64,000 nt of DNA from Nonlabens sp. Hel1_33_55. GTDB lineage: Bacteria; Bacteroidota; Bacteroidia; Flavobacteriales; Flavobacteriaceae. A model generated the notes under the pieces. The model had not been told where the DNA came from and did no database searches. It was given only the letters and a program-made list of their open reading frames with translations. The stretch is taken from NCBI RefSeq assembly GCF_900101765.1, contig NZ_LT627735.1, forward strand, positions 248,001 to 312,000, in the 5' to 3' direction. The translations under genes were made by a program, and so were the position numbers. Positions 1 to 8,597 of the stretch are shown piece by piece (the stretch's first letter is position 1; each line of letters opens with the position of its first letter).

Positions 1-964
1 TGACTCTTGGATAGGGCGCTTTCCACTCAATCTCATGCTTGCCAAAAGTGCTGGTCGTCTTACCATTCACCTTCATGGCACAGTGCTCCAATAGACTTTC
101 AGTGAAATCCATCATCCAATTATAATCCTTGTAGGAAACGTAGATTTCCATAGCCGTGAATTCTGGATTGTGGGTACGATCCATTCCTTCATTTCTAAAA
201 TTTTTGCTGAATTCATAAACGCCATCAAATCCGCCTACAATCAAACGCTTCAAATACAACTCATTCGCAACACGCATATATAGCGGTATGTCCAGCGAAT
301 TGTGATGGGTAATAAAGGGTTTTGCAGCTGCGCCACCTGGAATGGGTTGTAAGATGGGTGTTTCTACCTCAAAATATTCACGCTCGTTGAAAAATGATCG
401 CATCGCATTGAAAAGCTTGGTACGCTTGACAAATACGTCTTTAACTTTGGGATTGACCACAAGGTCTGCATACCGTTGACGGTAGCGCATTTCAGGATCG
501 TTAAACTCGTCATAGGTGTTACCGTCGGCGTCTGTTTTAGGTAATGGCAATGGTCGCAGTGCCTTGCTCAATACTTCAAAATTCTTGACCATAACGGTTT
601 GCTCTCCCACGTTTGTCGTGAACAACTCGCCCTCAATTCCTATAAAGTCACCTATATCAAGCAATTTCTTGTAAACGTCATTATATAAAGACTTATCCTC
701 ACCAGGACAGATCTCGTCACGGTTAAAATAGACTTGGATCTTTCCTTTTCCATCTTGGATTTCAGCAAAAGAAGCCTTTCCCTGAATTCTTCTGGACATC
801 AATCGGCCAGCTATGGTAACTTTCTTGCCGTCTGCAAAATCCTGTTTTATGAATGCTGTGGTGGCATCAATGTGATACTGCGCTGCTGGATAGGGATCGA
901 TTCCCATCTCACGCAATTTGTCAAGTTTTTCACGTCTAACGATTTCTTGTTCAGAAAGTGGCAT
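1..964 (-). CDS. lysS: Lysyl-tRNA synthetase, class II (3' end outside window)
   Basis: Charges tRNA-Lys with lysine in the cytoplasm. The reading frame starts at an ATG (962-964, minus strand; protein begins MPLSEQEIVRREKL) and stays open to the left edge, giving the N-terminal ~321 residues. An OB-fold anticodon-binding region lies at roughly residues 45-150. Class II motif 1 sits near residue 190 (FEVETPILQPIPGGA) and motif 2 near residue 250 (FRNEGMDRTHNPEF), where the Arg and Glu contact ATP and tRNA. Motif 3 and the C-terminus are outside the window. It has its own consensus promoter just upstream. The identification is firm; only the end is missing. Confidence 0.96.
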   Translation of the reverse strand, partial: MPLSEQEIVRREKLDKLREMGIDPYPAAQYHIDATTAFIKQDFADGKKVTIAGRLMSRRIQGKASFAEIQDGKGKIQVYFNRDEICPGEDKSLYNDVYKKLLDIGDFIGIEGELFTTNVGEQTVMVKNFEVLSKALRPLPLPKTDADGNTYDEFNDPEMRYRQRYADLVVNPKVKDVFVKRTKLFNAMRSFFNEREYFEVETPILQPIPGGAAAKPFITHHNSLDIPLYMRVANELYLKRLIVGGFDGVYEFSKNFRNEGMDRTHNPEFTAMEIYVSYKDYNWMMDFTESLLEHCAMKVNGKTTSTFGKHEIEWKAPYPRV

Positions 965-985
965 TGGTCAATTAATTTAAGCTTG

Positions 986-1016
986 CAAAGATAACTTTGT
1001 ATTATGGTGTGGCAAA
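986..1016 (-). promoter_or_regulatory. Bacteroidetes-type promoter of lysS
   Basis: On the minus strand TTTG (1016-1013) is followed after 19 bases by TATCTTTG (993-986). This matches the Bacteroidetes sigma-factor consensus TTTG / TAnnTTTG. The lysS ATG begins 22 bases past the -7 box, so transcription should start about 17 bases before the codon. It is the cleanest match to the consensus in the window. Confidence 0.75.
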
Positions 1017-1052
1017 GCGGTTATGGTTTTGCTAACAAGAGGTTGATAAGCG

Positions 1053-1068
1053 CGCTTTCGCGAAAGCG
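1053..1068. repeat. Dispersed palindrome, copy 1 (intergenic)
   Basis: Exact CGCTTTCGCGAAAGCG between lysS and the yqaE-like gene. It lies upstream of the -33 element of lysS, outside the core promoter. Confidence 0.95.
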
Positions 1069-1145
1069 TAACTCCAAATAATCTTCAATCCATAATGTAA
1101 CAATTTTCAAGATTTACGGTCTATTACTACAAACCCAGTTACTTT

Positions 1146-1304
1146 ATGTCCATTTGGAGAGTTATTCTTGCTGTTATTTTGCCACCGCTAGCCGTGCTTG
1201 ATAAAGGATGTGGTTCGATAGTTATCGTATTTATATTGACACTTTTGGGGTGGATTCCTGGCGTGATTGCAGCATTGATTATTTTGAATAACCCCAACAG
1301 GTAA
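1146..1304 (+). CDS. YqaE/Pmp3 family small membrane protein
   Basis: A 52-residue protein starting MSIWRVILAVILPPLAVL, with a second hydrophobic segment containing LTLLGWIPGVIAAL. The PPLAV stretch and the GWIPGVIxAL stretch are the hallmarks of the Pmp3/YqaE (UPF0057) family: two-helix membrane peptides linked in yeast, plants and bacteria to salt or membrane-potential stress. Length matches the family (about 50-60 residues). The charged turn between the helices (DKGCGS) is short. It lies between lysS and lipB, ending 58 bases before the chosen lipB start. Family call is strong; the physiological role is inferred from relatives. Confidence 0.88.
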   Translation: MSIWRVILAVILPPLAVLDKGCGSIVIVFILTLLGWIPGVIAALIILNNPNR

Positions 1305-1350
1305 TCTATCACAGTAGTTGTATGTGGTAAAGTTTAAAAAGCCTTTGCCG

Positions 1351-1358
1351 TACCTTTG
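1351..1358 (+). promoter_or_regulatory. -7 box of lipB, leaderless arrangement
   Basis: TACCTTTG fits TAnnTTTG and ends 4 bases before the ATG at 1363. With the usual distance from box to transcription start, the mRNA would begin at or next to the start codon. No good -33 TTG is visible. The box falls inside the longer upstream reading frame, which argues against a start at 1318. Confidence 0.5.
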
Positions 1359-1362
1359 CACC

Positions 1363-2061
1363 ATGAACAAAACCGTCCGTTTTCAAGATCTAGGTCGTAA
1401 GGATTACAAGGAAACTTGGGATTATCAAGAGCAGCTTTTCAAGGAGATTCTAGATACCAAAATCAAGAATAGGAGAGAAGATGCAGGTCTGGAAACCGAC
1501 AATCATTTGTTGTTCGTAGAGCATGACCATGTATATACGCTAGGTAAAAGCGGCGATGAAGAAAACCTGCTGGCAAATCAAGATCTGCTTAAAAAAATAG
1601 GAGCTACTTATTATAAGATCAATCGTGGTGGTGATATCACTTATCACGGTCCAGGACAGATTACCGGTTATCCCATTCTAGATCTAGAGAATTTCTTTAC
1701 TGACATTCATAAATACCTAAGATTCTTAGAAGAAATCTTCATCACAATATTAGCCGATTATAACCTCAAAGGCGAGCGCAGTCCGGGCGAGACCGGAGTT
1801 TGGTTGGATGTAGGCACTCCATTTGCCCGCAAGATTTGTGCGCTGGGCGTGCGAGCCAGTCGCTGGGTTACCATGCATGGTTTTGCTTTTAATGTCAATA
1901 CAGATTTGGGCTATTTTGACCATATTATTCCTTGTGGGATTCAGGACAAAGCGGTCACTTCACTGGCATCAGAATTGAAACGAGATGTTGATATGGATGA
2001 AGTCAAGGAGAAAATTAAAAAGTATTTCGCAGAAATGTTTGAAGCACAACTTACCGATTAG
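1363..2061 (+). CDS. lipB: Octanoyltransferase LipB
   Basis: Transfers octanoyl from acyl carrier protein to lipoyl domains, the first step of protein lipoylation, in the cytoplasm. The signature RGGDITYHGPGQ is at residues 88-99. The catalytic pair is present: Lys157 in RKICALGVR and Cys191 in IIPCGI. The product is 232 residues, normal for LipB. The frame is open upstream to 1318, but the start at 1363 (MNKTVRFQDLGRKDY) is preferred because a TACCTTTG promoter box lies immediately before it and the extra 15 residues resemble no LipB. No lipA is adjacent in this window. Confidence 0.95.
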   Translation: MNKTVRFQDLGRKDYKETWDYQEQLFKEILDTKIKNRREDAGLETDNHLLFVEHDHVYTLGKSGDEENLLANQDLLKKIGATYYKINRGGDITYHGPGQITGYPILDLENFFTDIHKYLRFLEEIFITILADYNLKGERSPGETGVWLDVGTPFARKICALGVRASRWVTMHGFAFNVNTDLGYFDHIIPCGIQDKAVTSLASELKRDVDMDEVKEKIKKYFAEMFEAQLTD

Positions 2062-2130
2062 AATAGCGCCTCATTTTAATTTGGCTATTTATTAAGTGTC
2101 CTATTTTTCCTACTGATTTATTTTTAGGTC

Positions 2131-3216
2131 ATGACGCTCACTCCCGAACAAATCACCAACGCACTAGCTGAGCCAGAAATGGCGGCACACCTTGCAGACC
2201 TTGTCTATATACAGGACGAGCACTTATCCATTCACCGAAAAAAATATGGTAAGGGCTTTACTTATTTGATCAATAATAAGGATCGAGTGACTGATAAAAA
2301 AGAGATTGATCGCATCAAGGCGTTAGTGATACCGCCAGGTTGGAAAGATGTGCGTATCTCTGGAATTGAGAATGGCCACCTGCAATCTGTGGGACGTGAT
2401 GACAAGGGCCGCAAGGTGTACAGATATCATGACTTGTGGAATGTTCTTAGAAACCAGACAAAGTTTTTTAAAATGTCCGCTTTCGCGAAAGCGTTACCCA
2501 ACATGAGAAAACAGCTAGAAAAAGACCTCGAATTAAACGGTATGCCGCTTAACAAATGTCTTGCCATCGTACTGTCTGTAATGGATGCGACGCACATTAG
2601 AGTAGGTAGTGAGCAATATGCGCGCAGGAATAAAACCTACGGGCTGTCCACACTTAGAACCAAACATGTGGATGATACGGCAGACGGTATCGAGTTTCAT
2701 TTTAATGGCAAAAAAGGCGTACAGCAAACCAAAAATATAATCGATGCAGACCTGGTGGAGCTCATTCATCAATGTGAGGAAATTCCAGGTTGGGAACTTT
2801 TTCAATATTATGATGAATCAGGCAAGCATCATGGTATCGATAGTGGAATGGTCAACGATTACATCCATAGAATAGGCGGTGAAATTTTCACGGCCAAAGA
2901 CTTTAGAACTTGGGGTGCCACCACCACATTTTTTGAAACGGTTCTAGAATTACCTAAACCAGAAAGCGAAAAAGAAAAAGACAAGAATATCCTAAAAGGC
3001 TATGATGCCGCTGCAGAAGAATTGGGCAATACACGTGCGGTTTGCCGCCAGTACTACGTGCATCCTGAAGTTCCAAATATTTATCAGGATGACAATTTTG
3101 AACCCTATCGCAAAAAGGCGAGAAACTACAAGGATAAGAATCACATGACCGCGAGTGAGCGTTGCGTGCAGGAAATCATCGAGAATTTTGAGATTGAGTT
3201 CAAGCTAGATGAGTAA
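2131..3216 (+). CDS. DNA topoisomerase IB
   Basis: A eukaryotic/poxvirus-type topoisomerase that relaxes supercoils through a 3'-phosphotyrosyl intermediate. The 361-residue length fits bacterial TopIB. Visible features are an N-terminal domain with VIPPGWKDVRIS near residue 65, a catalytic core with ATHIRVGSEQYARRN from about residue 154, KDFRTWGAT near residue 255, and QYYVHPEV with the likely nucleophile Tyr309. The dispersed palindrome lies inside the gene and codes for SAFAKA just before LPNMRKQ. The stop codon (3214-3216) directly abuts the stop codon of the convergent gene, leaving no room for a terminator. Confidence 0.92.
   Translation: MTLTPEQITNALAEPEMAAHLADLVYIQDEHLSIHRKKYGKGFTYLINNKDRVTDKKEIDRIKALVIPPGWKDVRISGIENGHLQSVGRDDKGRKVYRYHDLWNVLRNQTKFFKMSAFAKALPNMRKQLEKDLELNGMPLNKCLAIVLSVMDATHIRVGSEQYARRNKTYGLSTLRTKHVDDTADGIEFHFNGKKGVQQTKNIIDADLVELIHQCEEIPGWELFQYYDESGKHHGIDSGMVNDYIHRIGGEIFTAKDFRTWGATTTFFETVLELPKPESEKEKDKNILKGYDAAAEELGNTRAVCRQYYVHPEVPNIYQDDNFEPYRKKARNYKDKNHMTASERCVQEIIENFEIEFKLDE
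2478..2493. repeat. Dispersed palindrome, copy 2 (in topoisomerase IB)
   Basis: Exact 16-mer read as S-A-F-A-K-A in the topoisomerase frame. Confidence 0.95.
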
Positions 3217-5649
3217 CTACCACTTATAGATCAGCACTTCATTATTGTCTAGAGTGACCAGATATCTGGACTTTCCACCTGCAATTTGTGCCATCGTATT
3301 GCCGTAAACGGGTAAGAAAGGAATGGTTTCACCTTGATTATTCAGAATGAACACCTTGTTTTCCCCATTCTCAATTACAGTTACATAATCCTTACCGTTG
3401 ACTCTAGATATTGTTGCGGGTAAGTATGTGCCATAAGGTAATGTGGTTTTTGCGCCATTGATTTGAAGCACATTTTTGTTTTGAATAAGCTGGCTTCTCG
3501 AGGTGAAGCCTATTTGTGAATCAGTATCCAGTGATGTGTTTGTAGTAGTTACTTTACCTGTGGTTGGATTTACGTGCAGTAGTTTGTTATCAGCATTAAC
3601 CAATTGAATCAGATTATTAAAGAAATATAGATCAGATTTTGCGTCAATTTTAGTCTTCACATTAGTTCGTGTTGAACCGGTACGAGTGAGAAGTTTCAAC
3701 TCGTTTTTGTCTGTAGTAAAACCAATATAATCCTTATTACCTTTTCTAAAATGCTGCGGACTATTCAAAATAGTACCATCAGATTTGTAATCAAAACCAC
3801 TCACCTTGTTCCCTTTTGAATCTAACATGGTGAGATCTTTACCTGTGGTCACTACAAATCGATAGTTGCGATTATTGTCATAATCAAAAATGCTCAACGG
3901 CTGGCTAATTTGATTCTTGGGACTGAAAGGGAATTTATCGACGTTCTCACCTTTTCGGTCCAGTAAATAGACTTTTTTTGAAGTAGCAAAAAGTAACTGC
4001 TTGCGATCGTTTTTGTAAACATCTACATTTTCAATATCGCCCAGGATTTTGGAATCCAGTTCTTTGGTCCAGTGCACCTCACCACTTTCAGAAATCAATG
4101 ACAATTTGAAGTCTTCGGTTTGAAAAGCAACGTCATAGGTATTGTTCAAATGATTAGGAAATAGAAATGGACCAGCAATGATATTACCTTCTGGTTTGAA
4201 AGAACCTACTTGCGCTACTAAGGGTTGTTCTGCAGCAGTCGTTCCATAAGGTATTTCCAGTCTGTAAAAGGCATAAGAATCTTCATGAACGTATTGACTA
4301 ATAATGGCTTTGAACGATTTCTCGTCCATGGTTTTCAATGCTTTCTCATCATTCTCGCTAATGGTAATAAAAGGTTGTTTCAATTTTTCAAAACTGGTGA
4401 TGTTAAGAAGTGAGCTGCTGCTGCTCATTTTTTTACGAGCTTCCATCCACCAATTCTGTTTAGATAGAGTAGTACCGTTTTGATAGCTAGCGATCACTTC
4501 TTCCAGCGTTTCCTGCTGTGCAGATAATACCATGAATTGATCCATGACGGTGACATAACTCAAGGATAGTTCTGAAACCAAGGGTTTCATGCTGCGAGTT
4601 TCAATAGGGTCTGCAATGGTATAAAATGGTACATCGCGATAGGTACTTTTTGCCGCGCTTATACTATCAAGGTCGACAAATAGATCCTCATAAGGCATCA
4701 ATGTAAAAGCGATGGCTTGACCACTTTCCAATTCAATAGCTGACACTTCTTGTGAATTGAGCAATATGTCATTCAGTAATTGAGGAACAGTAACTTTCCT
4801 GTTATTATATTGAGACAGATTACTCAATAATTGTTCTTGATCGCTATAAGTGGTAGAAGACAATGATTTGAAATTTGCAGGCGCTATCTGGTCAAGTTGG
4901 TTTTCTCGCGCATCTAAATCATTATAGATAGTTTGCTTCTGGTTCAAGCTATCCTTGTAGACGATCAATCCATCCATATAAATGGAATTGCCATTTATTT
5001 TAGGCTCTAGTTGATACCAGTCACCATAATTACGAGCATTAGTTTTGTTTCTTCCCAGCAGGAATTGATATAGCCATTGCTCATCAGACGCATTGATGTA
5101 AATGCTTAGGTCGTCATGGGTACGTTCATAAAGTGTAACAAAGGACTTGTCAAAAACATAATCGGTTAGATTGCGGCGTATGAGACTTTCAACCACTAGA
5201 ATGGAAGAACTTGCGATGTGTGTTCCATTTTTATCTGCGGTGTAATAGGTATTACCATCGGCAGTTTTTTCTTGAATTTCTGTATCGTTGTAATCGATGC
5301 GTTTCACGGTAGAACTAGAATCTGCGGTACTTTCAAAAGTCTCTGTCAATAATGTGATGGCCACTTGGTTTTTACCTTCCATACTCAAAGCCACAAAGGA
5401 TTCTGACTTGAGTTGATAGTTACTTAAAAACGAGCTAGCGCCTTTGATTTCTTTAATTCTGGAGAGAGATTCCAGTTGCTCATATAATGGGTTGCTATCC
5501 AATAAATCATTGATCTCCTGAATATCAGAAAGTGCAATGAGAACTTTGGAATGATCAGGAATACTATAAATAAGAGCTGTGTCTTCCATTTTAGGATCAC
5601 AACCAATAATTACCGTGAGAAGAAAAAAGAAGGCTAAAAATCTGTTCAT
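3217..5649 (-). CDS. Large lipoprotein of unknown function, C-terminal propeller-like region
   Basis: Not recognised beyond being an exported lipoprotein. With the start at 5649 (MNRFLAFFFLLTVIIGCDPK) it has a short signal peptide and a lipobox ending in Cys17 and is 810 residues long. A GTG-initiated extension to 5700 only adds residues before the signal peptide. Residues ~20-520 form a mixed alpha/beta region. From about residue 520 onward, repeated units (FKLSLISESGEVHW, KKVYLLDRKGENV, DLTMLDSKGNKV, ELKLLTRTGST, VFILNNQGET) look like beta-propeller blades. It lies 66 bases downstream of rnhB on the same strand and may be cotranscribed. A DUF3352-like N-terminal part is possible but unproven. 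Confidence 0.8.
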   Translation of the reverse strand: MNRFLAFFFLLTVIIGCDPKMEDTALIYSIPDHSKVLIALSDIQEINDLLDSNPLYEQLESLSRIKEIKGASSFLSNYQLKSESFVALSMEGKNQVAITLLTETFESTADSSSTVKRIDYNDTEIQEKTADGNTYYTADKNGTHIASSSILVVESLIRRNLTDYVFDKSFVTLYERTHDDLSIYINASDEQWLYQFLLGRNKTNARNYGDWYQLEPKINGNSIYMDGLIVYKDSLNQKQTIYNDLDARENQLDQIAPANFKSLSSTTYSDQEQLLSNLSQYNNRKVTVPQLLNDILLNSQEVSAIELESGQAIAFTLMPYEDLFVDLDSISAAKSTYRDVPFYTIADPIETRSMKPLVSELSLSYVTVMDQFMVLSAQQETLEEVIASYQNGTTLSKQNWWMEARKKMSSSSSLLNITSFEKLKQPFITISENDEKALKTMDEKSFKAIISQYVHEDSYAFYRLEIPYGTTAAEQPLVAQVGSFKPEGNIIAGPFLFPNHLNNTYDVAFQTEDFKLSLISESGEVHWTKELDSKILGDIENVDVYKNDRKQLLFATSKKVYLLDRKGENVDKFPFSPKNQISQPLSIFDYDNNRNYRFVVTTGKDLTMLDSKGNKVSGFDYKSDGTILNSPQHFRKGNKDYIGFTTDKNELKLLTRTGSTRTNVKTKIDAKSDLYFFNNLIQLVNADNKLLHVNPTTGKVTTTNTSLDTDSQIGFTSRSQLIQNKNVLQINGAKTTLPYGTYLPATISRVNGKDYVTVIENGENKVFILNNQGETIPFLPVYGNTMAQIAGGKSRYLVTLDNNEVLIYKW

Positions 5650-5715
5650 ACCGTGGATAAATCGCATGACGCAAAAATAGAATTTATGAGTCCAAACCAC
5701 TCTGTTTTAAGAAAC

Positions 5716-6315
5716 TTATAGAGGCAACTGTAGTTGCTCTGGCAATAATTTGAAACTCATGCGGTGATAAGGTGTCGTTCCAAATTCCCTGATGGCCGCT
5801 CGATGCTGTTTAGTGGGATAACCTTGATTCTGTTTCCAGTGATACATTGGGAATTCTTGATCCAGCTTTTCCATGAATTCATCGCGATGGGTTTTTGCAA
5901 GAATGGAAGCAGCAGCAATATGTAGATACTTACCGTCACCTTTTATCACTGTTGTTGAAGGGATTTTAGGAAAGGCGTGAAAACGATTGCCGTCAACAGC
6001 AATGTGTTCTGGAGCTACATTCAAACCCTTAATCGCATGATGCAGTGCTTGAATACTCGCATTGAGGATATTAATTTCATCGATTACAACCATGTCCACA
6101 TGAGCAACATGGTAAGACAAAGCCTCTTTCTCTATGATTTCACGCAGATGGTTTCTACGCTTTCGCGAAAGCGTCTTACTATCATTCAGCCCTGCACAGG
6201 TAAATCCTGGAGGTAGTATCACAGCTGCAGCAGTTACTGGTCCAGCAAGACAACCACGGCCAGCTTCATCAGTACCGCACTCTATGAGTTCAGGATGTAT
6301 TTTTTCCAACAGCAT
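5716..6315 (-). CDS. rnhB: Ribonuclease HII
   Basis: Cuts RNA in RNA-DNA hybrids and at single ribonucleotides in DNA. The DEAGRG motif (D16, E17 with this start) is followed by CLAGPVTAAAVIL. LNDSKTLS, AVDGNRF and AAASILAKTHRDEFM follow in the family order, supplying the remaining metal-binding acids. The product is 199 residues. The frame can be read from a TTG at 6342, but ATG 6315 (MLLEKIHPEL) gives the normal distance to DEAGRG and a common start codon. The dispersed palindrome codes for TLSRKRR in a segment where RNases HII usually read KKLSxKKR, so no extra residues were inserted. Confidence 0.95.
   Translation of the reverse strand: MLLEKIHPELIECGTDEAGRGCLAGPVTAAAVILPPGFTCAGLNDSKTLSRKRRNHLREIIEKEALSYHVAHVDMVVIDEINILNASIQALHHAIKGLNVAPEHIAVDGNRFHAFPKIPSTTVIKGDGKYLHIAAASILAKTHRDEFMEKLDQEFPMYHWKQNQGYPTKQHRAAIREFGTTPYHRMSFKLLPEQLQLPL
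6158..6173. repeat. Dispersed palindrome, copy 3 (in rnhB)
   Basis: Exact 16-mer extended by one base on each side to ACGCTTTCGCGAAAGCGT (6157-6174). Read on the minus strand as T-L-S-R-K-R. Confidence 0.95.
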
Positions 6316-6401
6316 GTCCTGCAATGATATGGAATTTATCAAATCTCAATGATTATGGCAATATCCAACTCATATCAAAGTTGATAAAAGGTCGCGTTTA
6401 A

Positions 6402-6435
6402 TTGGACGCGGCAATATGTATAATACCTATTTTTG
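6402..6435 (+). promoter_or_regulatory. Possible promoter of the porin gene
   Basis: TTG (6402-6404) and TATTTTTG (6428-6435) are separated by 23 bases, at the long end of the accepted range. The porin ATG at 6453 lies 17 bases past the box. Confidence 0.4.
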
Positions 6436-6452
6436 GCATCGTGTCACGACTC

Positions 6453-8417
6453 ATGAAATCCTTACTATTATTCCTGCTGTTCCTAGCATCAACAAGTGCA
6501 TTTGCATTACAGCAACCTGTTCGTACACTCGACAATGGGAACCAGCAACGACCTCTTAATAATAAAGAAGTAAGTGTAGAAGGCGAGAAGCCGCCTATTA
6601 CAGATTATTTGATCATAAGCCAGTCCAGAGATACCACTTATGTAGATACCACGCTTAGCATGGCCAAAGAATTCAAATTCAATTACCTGCGCAAGGATAA
6701 TTTTGAATTGATGCCTGGAGCAAACATAGGCCAACCTTATAATAAGTTGATCAAGAGATTTGATATGGAACAGCTCACACCCAGAATGGGAGCAGAGGCA
6801 CGCCATGATAATTATTATGAGATAAGCGACATCAATGATTATTATGTACCAACACCGTTAACAGATCTTTATTTCAAAACTGCCATCAATCAAGGCCAGC
6901 AGTTGGATGCGCTTTTTACTTCCAATATTTCACCTCAATTTAATTTCTCAATTAGCTACAAGGGAATGCGTAGTGCTGGTGACTATGTAAATACATTGAC
7001 TAGTACGGGAAACTTTAAGTTTACGGCTAATTATTTTTCAAAGGATAATAGGTACTGTATGCGTTTGCATACTGTATTTCAGGATTTGAGCAATCAAGAA
7101 AGTGGTGGATTGACACCAGATGCTTTGAATGGATTTATAACAGTAGATGAGGATTTAGATGATCGAGGTAGACTAGAACCCAATCTGGATGACGCCGTAA
7201 GTTTATTGGACGGCAAGCGATTCTACATCGATCATGATTATGAATTACTAAAATCGACTGACAGTCTTAGGAATTACAGTTTGCGTGTGACTAATAAAAT
7301 GTCTTTTGAAGATAAGTTCTACAGGTATCAAGAAGCTACCGCATCAGAAGAGTTTCTAGGTGAGGCGTTTCAGGCGACGAATATAAAAGACAAAACCAAC
7401 CACGAAGAAGGTTATGTTGAATTGGGTGCCTCACTTGATCATTACCTATTTGGTAACATCAAAGCAGCTATAGGAAGGCTGGACTACACTTATGGATACG
7501 ACCGTGTACTCAACCGTGGAACAGAAACGATCCCTAGCAGGTTAAATGGAGAAGTTTATCAATTCAAAGCAGAATTTGAAAAGCGATTAGGCGTGTTTCA
7601 GTTTGAATCGCATGGAGGTATTAATGTTGCAGGAGAACTGGATGGACAGTATCTTAATGCAATGGCTAGCGTGAACTTTAAAGATTTTACAGTTGCGGCT
7701 GGCGCAGGCATAAGCTCTCGAGCACCTAATTTCAATTTGTTATTGCACCAGAGTGAATACAGAGAATATAACTGGCAGAACTCTGAGTTTAGCAACGTCA
7801 AAAAACAGCAACTCAAATTACAGGTCAAATCAGAGAAATATTTTGATCTTGATGTCGAGGTGAATACGATTCAGGATTATGCATATTTCCAAGAATTAGC
7901 AATCCCAGATATTACAACTGGCTTGACTGTTTACAATGCGATACCTGTGCAAACCAATGAAGAGTTGATCTATTTAAAAGTAAAAGCACATAAGTCCTTT
8001 GAATTCCTAAGATATTTTGGAACTGATCATACACTAGCATTCCAGACGGTTGATCAGACTGATGGTATCATCAATGTTCCTAGTTTTGTCACGAGAAACA
8101 GTATTTACTATAAAGATCGCTGGTTTAAAAAGGCTATGCTGGTGCAAACAGGAATCACGCTCAAATACTTTGATGAATACAATATGGATGGCTACGATCC
8201 AGTCTTAGGAGAGTTTTATACTCAGAATACGGTAGAATTGGGAGCCTTTCCTTTAGTGGATATTTTCTTCAATGCAAAAATCCAGCAGACACGAATTTTT
8301 GTGAAGCTGGAGAACGCAACTTCTCCTTTGGGCCAGCCCAATTACTTCAGTGCGCCTAGAACTCCGTTCAGAGATTTGAGCCTCAGGTTTGGTCTTGTAT
8401 GGAATTTCTTTCTTTAG
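6453..8417 (+). CDS. Putative outer-membrane porin (flavobacterial Porin_10-like)
   Basis: Starts MKSLLLFLLFLASTSAFALQQ, a clear Sec signal peptide; the TTG-initiated extension from 6402 is rejected because it buries that signal. The mature ~635 residues alternate polar and aromatic residues as in beta-barrels. The protein ends in aromatic residues (LRFGLVWNFFL), a typical outer-membrane sorting end. No plug domain or TonB box is visible, so it is not a TonB receptor. The N-terminal part (DYLIISQSRDTTYVDTTLS, EFKFNYLRKDNFELMPGANIGQPYN) resembles the 'putative porin' family common in Flavobacteriaceae. The family name is from memory of such proteins; the substrate is unknown. Confidence 0.8.
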   Translation: MKSLLLFLLFLASTSAFALQQPVRTLDNGNQQRPLNNKEVSVEGEKPPITDYLIISQSRDTTYVDTTLSMAKEFKFNYLRKDNFELMPGANIGQPYNKLIKRFDMEQLTPRMGAEARHDNYYEISDINDYYVPTPLTDLYFKTAINQGQQLDALFTSNISPQFNFSISYKGMRSAGDYVNTLTSTGNFKFTANYFSKDNRYCMRLHTVFQDLSNQESGGLTPDALNGFITVDEDLDDRGRLEPNLDDAVSLLDGKRFYIDHDYELLKSTDSLRNYSLRVTNKMSFEDKFYRYQEATASEEFLGEAFQATNIKDKTNHEEGYVELGASLDHYLFGNIKAAIGRLDYTYGYDRVLNRGTETIPSRLNGEVYQFKAEFEKRLGVFQFESHGGINVAGELDGQYLNAMASVNFKDFTVAAGAGISSRAPNFNLLLHQSEYREYNWQNSEFSNVKKQQLKLQVKSEKYFDLDVEVNTIQDYAYFQELAIPDITTGLTVYNAIPVQTNEELIYLKVKAHKSFEFLRYFGTDHTLAFQTVDQTDGIINVPSFVTRNSIYYKDRWFKKAMLVQTGITLKYFDEYNMDGYDPVLGEFYTQNTVELGAFPLVDIFFNAKIQQTRIFVKLENATSPLGQPNYFSAPRTPFRDLSLRFGLVWNFFL

Positions 8418-8572
8418 TACCCATAGGATAGCAGCCTCTAAAATTAAAGTTTTACTAAAAGCGTTAAATGTTGTATGTACAAGGATTTGTGCATGAGAGA
8501 GTTGTAATCAGTTTTTGTTAAATTTTGGTTTTCGTTGAGAAGTCCTTAGGAACTAGTGAGCCTTATGCGGCG

Positions 8573-8580
8573 TATGTTTG
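8573..8580 (+). promoter_or_regulatory. Possible -7 box before the 334-aa lipoprotein gene
   Basis: TATGTTTG fits TAnnTTTG and lies 17 bases before the ATG at 8598. No TTG is found at the expected -33 distance, so support is partial. The rest of the 180-base gap after the porin gene shows no feature. Confidence 0.4.
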
Positions 8581-8597
8581 GCAAAAAATAGATAACT

